8,097 nt of DNA from UMGS1502 sp045545435. Lineage in GTDB: Bacteria > Actinomycetota > Coriobacteriia > Coriobacteriales > Eggerthellaceae. Made by a program: the position numbers and the translations under genes. Under the pieces are notes generated by a model. It worked only from the letters and a program-made list of their open reading frames with translations, was not told the origin of the DNA and searched no databases. Shown here piece after piece: positions 6,134-8,097 of the stretch; position 1 is the stretch's first letter; the number at the start of each line of letters is the position of its first letter. Location of the stretch: positions 1-8,097 of the forward strand of contig JAZQAV010000072.1 in assembly GCA_045545435.1 (NCBI GenBank). The letters are read 5' to 3'.

Positions 6134-6915
6134 TGCTCCACCGCCCCAAAGCGACGGTTGCGCCTTTGGAACTCAAGCAGTGCGCGCAAAAGCTCGTATC
6201 GGTCGAAATCGGGCCACAAAACATCGGTGATCACGAATTCGGCGTAAGCGATTTGCCACAGCAAGAAGTTGGAGATGCGCATTTCGCCAGATGTGCGAAT
6301 AACCAAATCGGGATCGGGAATGCCCGCGGTGTACATATGGCGCGCCAAGGCCTCTTCGTCGATAGGCCTGGGCTTGCCTCCGGCCGCCACCACCGCGGCA
6401 GATTCAACCACCAGGGCGTTAACGGCATCAACTATCTCGTCACGGCCGCCGTAGTTCACGGCAACCAGCAAGGTCATGCCGTCGTTGTCTTTTGTTTTCT
6501 CCCATGCCTCGTCAAATGCCGCGCGCGTTTTTTCGGGCAGCATATCGGTGCGCCCGATGGTCATCACGCGCACGTGCTCCTCATGCAACCCGTCAACCTC
6601 TGCCAACATGGTTTTGGCAAACAGGTTCATAAGACCCGACACTTCTTCTTGGGGGCGCTTCCAATTCTCGGTAGAAAACGAGTAGATGGTAAGGTAGCGA
6701 ACGCCCAAATCCGAAGCGCAGCGTATGGTTTCGCGCACGGCCTCAATGCCAGCTTTGTGGCCGTTCAGGCGATTGAGCGCACGCTTTTTAGCCCAACGGC
6801 CATTGCCGTCCATAATGACGGCAATGTGCTGGGGTACGGCCTCTTCCTTCAGCAGAGTTGGGTCCACGTCGTAAGGAGGATTGGGAAATATGTAGTCGAG
6901 CGTTTTCTGAAACAT
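6130..6915 (-). CDS. uppS: cis-prenyltransferase (undecaprenyl diphosphate synthase family)
   Basis: UppS adds IPP units in cis configuration to farnesyl diphosphate to give the C50-C55 lipid carrier used for peptidoglycan and other wall polymers; it acts at the inner face of the membrane. The protein has 261 residues, usual for the family. Signatures in order: HIAVIMDGNGRWA at 30-42 (catalytic Asp36, equivalent to E. coli Asp26), GHKAG at 52-56, SFSTENWKRP at 79-88, NYGGRDE at 154-160, and DPDLVIRTSGEMRISNFLL at 201-219, with the Mg/pyrophosphate-binding RTSGE and the conserved RISNFLLWQ. It ends with FQRRNRRFGAV, also typical. Product chain length cannot be read from the sequence, so decaprenyl or undecaprenyl are both possible. 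Start ATG at 6915 has no good Shine-Dalgarno: the nearest GGAGG (6937-6933) is 17 bases away inside frr, suggesting re-initiation after frr. The 3' end overlaps cdsA by four bases (ATGA). Confidence 0.97.
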   Translation of the reverse strand: MFQKTLDYIFPNPPYDVDPTLLKEEAVPQHIAVIMDGNGRWAKKRALNRLNGHKAGIEAVRETIRCASDLGVRYLTIYSFSTENWKRPQEEVSGLMNLFAKTMLAEVDGLHEEHVRVMTIGRTDMLPEKTRAAFDEAWEKTKDNDGMTLLVAVNYGGRDEIVDAVNALVVESAAVVAAGGKPRPIDEEALARHMYTAGIPDPDLVIRTSGEMRISNFLLWQIAYAEFVITDVLWPDFDRYELLRALLEFQRRNRRFGAVEQ

Positions 6916-6918
6916 GCG

Positions 6919-7479
6919 CTAGATTTCCATGACCTCCGCTTCCTTCTTTTTGTAGGAAGTATCGATTTCGGCCACGTATTTGTCGGTAAGCTTTTGGATA
7001 GCGGCCTCGGCGCGCTTGGCGTCGTCTTCGGGCAGGCTGTTTTCCTTCTTCTCTTTCTCGATAGCGCTGTTGGCATCGCGACGAGCATTGCGCACGGCCA
7101 CGCGAGCCTCTTCGGCATACATCTTGCACTGCTTGGCAAGCTCGCGACGGCGCTCCTCGGTAAGGGCCGGGAACGGCAGACGGATAACGGAGCCATCGTT
7201 GCTGGGCGTTACCCCCAGATTGCTTTCGAGAATGGCATGCTCAATAGCGCGCAGGACGCCTTTGTCCCACGGCTCGATTACCAGCATATGCGCGTCAGGG
7301 GTTTTAACACCTGCAATTTGGTTGATAGGGGTCATAACGCCGTAATACTCAACCTTGATCTTGTCGAGCACCGTGGCATTTGCGCGGCCCGTGCGAACCC
7401 CGGCAAAGCTCACATTAAGCTGATCGAGTACACCCATCATGCGCTCTTCAGCGGCAAGCTCAATTTCTTCTACGGACAT
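6919..7479 (-). CDS. frr: ribosome recycling factor
   Basis: Frr (RRF) works with EF-G to split the post-termination ribosome into subunits and free the mRNA. The protein has 186 residues, against 185 in E. coli, so it is full length. Visible family features are RTGRA at residues 29-33 in the first long helix, the domain II beta segment with YYG and TPINQIA (45-56), IRLPFPALTEERRREL at about 99-114 leading into the second long helix, and the basic VRNARRDAN at 129-137, which contains the arginines of the ribosome-contact region. The C-terminal half is a charged helix rich in Glu, Lys and Arg, as expected for the three-helix bundle. Start ATG is preceded by AAGGAG with a 6-base spacer. The stop is TAG, and the uppS ATG follows after one codon (CGC) in the same frame; see the findings. 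No anomaly in the protein itself. Confidence 0.98.
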   Translation of the reverse strand: MSVEEIELAAEERMMGVLDQLNVSFAGVRTGRANATVLDKIKVEYYGVMTPINQIAGVKTPDAHMLVIEPWDKGVLRAIEHAILESNLGVTPSNDGSVIRLPFPALTEERRRELAKQCKMYAEEARVAVRNARRDANSAIEKEKKENSLPEDDAKRAEAAIQKLTDKYVAEIDTSYKKKEAEVMEI

Positions 7480-7544
7480 ATGCTGCTCCTTCCCTTTGAA
7501 GCGATGGCCCTAAAGCCCCTCGCGAATTTGCTTACTTGCGTTTG
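7480..7544 (-). other. pyrH-frr spacer with frr ribosome binding site
   Basis: A 65-base gap. Its only clear element is AAGGAG at 7491-7486, six bases before the frr ATG at 7479, a near-ideal Shine-Dalgarno site that fixes that start. I see no hairpin followed by a T-run and no convincing promoter, so pyrH and frr are probably co-transcribed. Confidence 0.7.
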
Positions 7545-8097
7545 CTAACGAACCGTGGTGCCCACGTTTTCGCCCTTGAGGGCGCGTGCGATGTTGCCTT
7601 TTTCGGTAAGGTCGAACACGATCATGGGCATATCGTTGTCCATGCACAGCGACGTGGCCGTGGAATCCATAACGTTAAGCCCGCGGTTGAGCACCTCAAG
7701 ATAGGTGATGGTGTCGAAGCGCTTAGCATCGGGATTCTTCGCCGGGTCGCTATCGTACACGCCGTCGACCTTGGTTGCCTTCATCAGGCAGTCAACGTCA
7801 AGCTCGCACGCACGAAGTGCGGCCGTGGTGTCGGTGGTGAAGTACGGATTGCCCGTGCCGGCTGCCAGAATAACCACGCGGCCCTTCTCAAGATGACGAA
7901 TGGCGCGACGACGGATGTAGGGCTCTGAAACCTCTTGCATGTTGATGGCGCTCTGAACGCGCGAGACCACGCCGTGGCGCTCGAAAGAATCCTGCAGGGC
8001 AAGAGCGTTCATAACCGTTGCGAGCATGCCAATGTAGTCGGCTTGCGCACGATCCATGCCTTCGGCTGCGCCGGAAAGACCGCGGAAAATGTTGCCG
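7545..8097 (-). CDS. pyrH: UMP kinase (uridylate kinase), 5' end missing from window
   Basis: PyrH phosphorylates UMP to UDP with ATP in the cytoplasm, feeding UTP and CTP synthesis; it is a hexameric amino-acid-kinase-fold enzyme unrelated to eukaryotic UMP kinases. The window holds the last 183 residues and a TAG stop; the N-terminus lies beyond base 8097. The visible part opens in frame with GNIFRG, the end of the family's GGGNIFRG phosphate-binding loop, followed by DRAQADYIGMLATVMNALAL. Further on are the conserved AAGTGNPYFTTDTTAALRA region (nucleotide and phosphate binding), KATKVDGVYDSDP, and the C-terminal stretch with MDSTATSLCMDND. The ATG at 8057 is internal and is not the start, because clear family sequence continues upstream of it. 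It is the first visible gene of the run and is followed after 65 bases by frr, the near-universal pyrH-frr pairing. Nothing looks damaged. Confidence 0.97.
   Translation of the reverse strand, partial: GNIFRGLSGAAEGMDRAQADYIGMLATVMNALALQDSFERHGVVSRVQSAINMQEVSEPYIRRRAIRHLEKGRVVILAAGTGNPYFTTDTTAALRACELDVDCLMKATKVDGVYDSDPAKNPDAKRFDTITYLEVLNRGLNVMDSTATSLCMDNDMPMIVFDLTEKGNIARALKGENVGTTVR

Noticed and set aside
6124..7548. Long plus-strand open frame (about 474 codons) opposite uppS and frr
   Set aside because: It lies fully antisense to two well-recognised essential genes, resembles no protein I know, and is the expected by-product of codon bias in minus-strand genes.
7998..8057. ATG at 8057 as the pyrH start
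   Set aside because: The frame continues upstream with GNIFRGLSGAAEG, clear UMP kinase sequence, so the gene is simply cut by the window edge.

Overview
The window is one uninterrupted stretch of core chromosome from a bacterium. All eight genes lie on the minus strand, so the window reads right to left as one probable operon: pyrH (5' end cut off by the window) - frr - uppS - cdsA - dxr - rseP-like protease - ispG - proS (3' end cut off). The order frr-uppS-cdsA-dxr-rseP-ispG-proS is familiar from Clostridia, and parts of it from Actinobacteria. GC content a little above half, together with the style of the proteins (alanine/arginine-rich, long disordered N-terminus on CdsA, unusual site-2 protease), makes me lean towards an actinobacterium of the Coriobacteriia (Eggerthella/Slackia-like). 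That is an impression, not a demonstration. No mobile element, tRNA, rRNA, CRISPR array or phage gene is visible.

Layout. 8097-7545: C-terminal part of UMP kinase. 7479-6919: ribosome recycling factor. 6915-6130: cis-prenyltransferase UppS. 6133-4988: CDP-diacylglycerol synthase with a long N-terminal extension. 4969-3737: DXP reductoisomerase. 3736-3629: a 108-base gap with an attenuator-like arrangement of repeats. 3628-2519: a site-2 (RseP/RasP-type) intramembrane metalloprotease. 2518-2407: a 112-base gap with a strong hairpin just before the ribosome binding site of ispG. 2406-1300: IspG. 1299-1125: a 175-base leader with two hairpins and a small tandem repeat. 1124-1: N-terminal two thirds of bacterial-type prolyl-tRNA synthetase.

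How the genes work together. Dxr and IspG are two steps of the MEP isoprenoid pathway. UppS turns its product (IPP plus an allylic diphosphate) into undecaprenyl diphosphate-type carrier for the cell wall. CdsA makes CDP-diacylglycerol for phospholipids, PyrH supplies UDP/CTP precursors (CTP is a CdsA substrate), and Frr and ProS serve translation. The protease probably cuts membrane-anchored regulators.

The part that stands out is the protease. It keeps all catalytic residues (HEGGH and LDGG), but the extracytoplasmic PDZ domain expected between the second and third membrane segments is missing. About 110 residues are inserted instead on the predicted cytoplasmic side, beginning with a stretch that reads like a small winged-helix domain. 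Other points of interest are the dxr-rseP attenuator-like element and frr and uppS lying in the same frame, separated by one amber codon and one sense codon.
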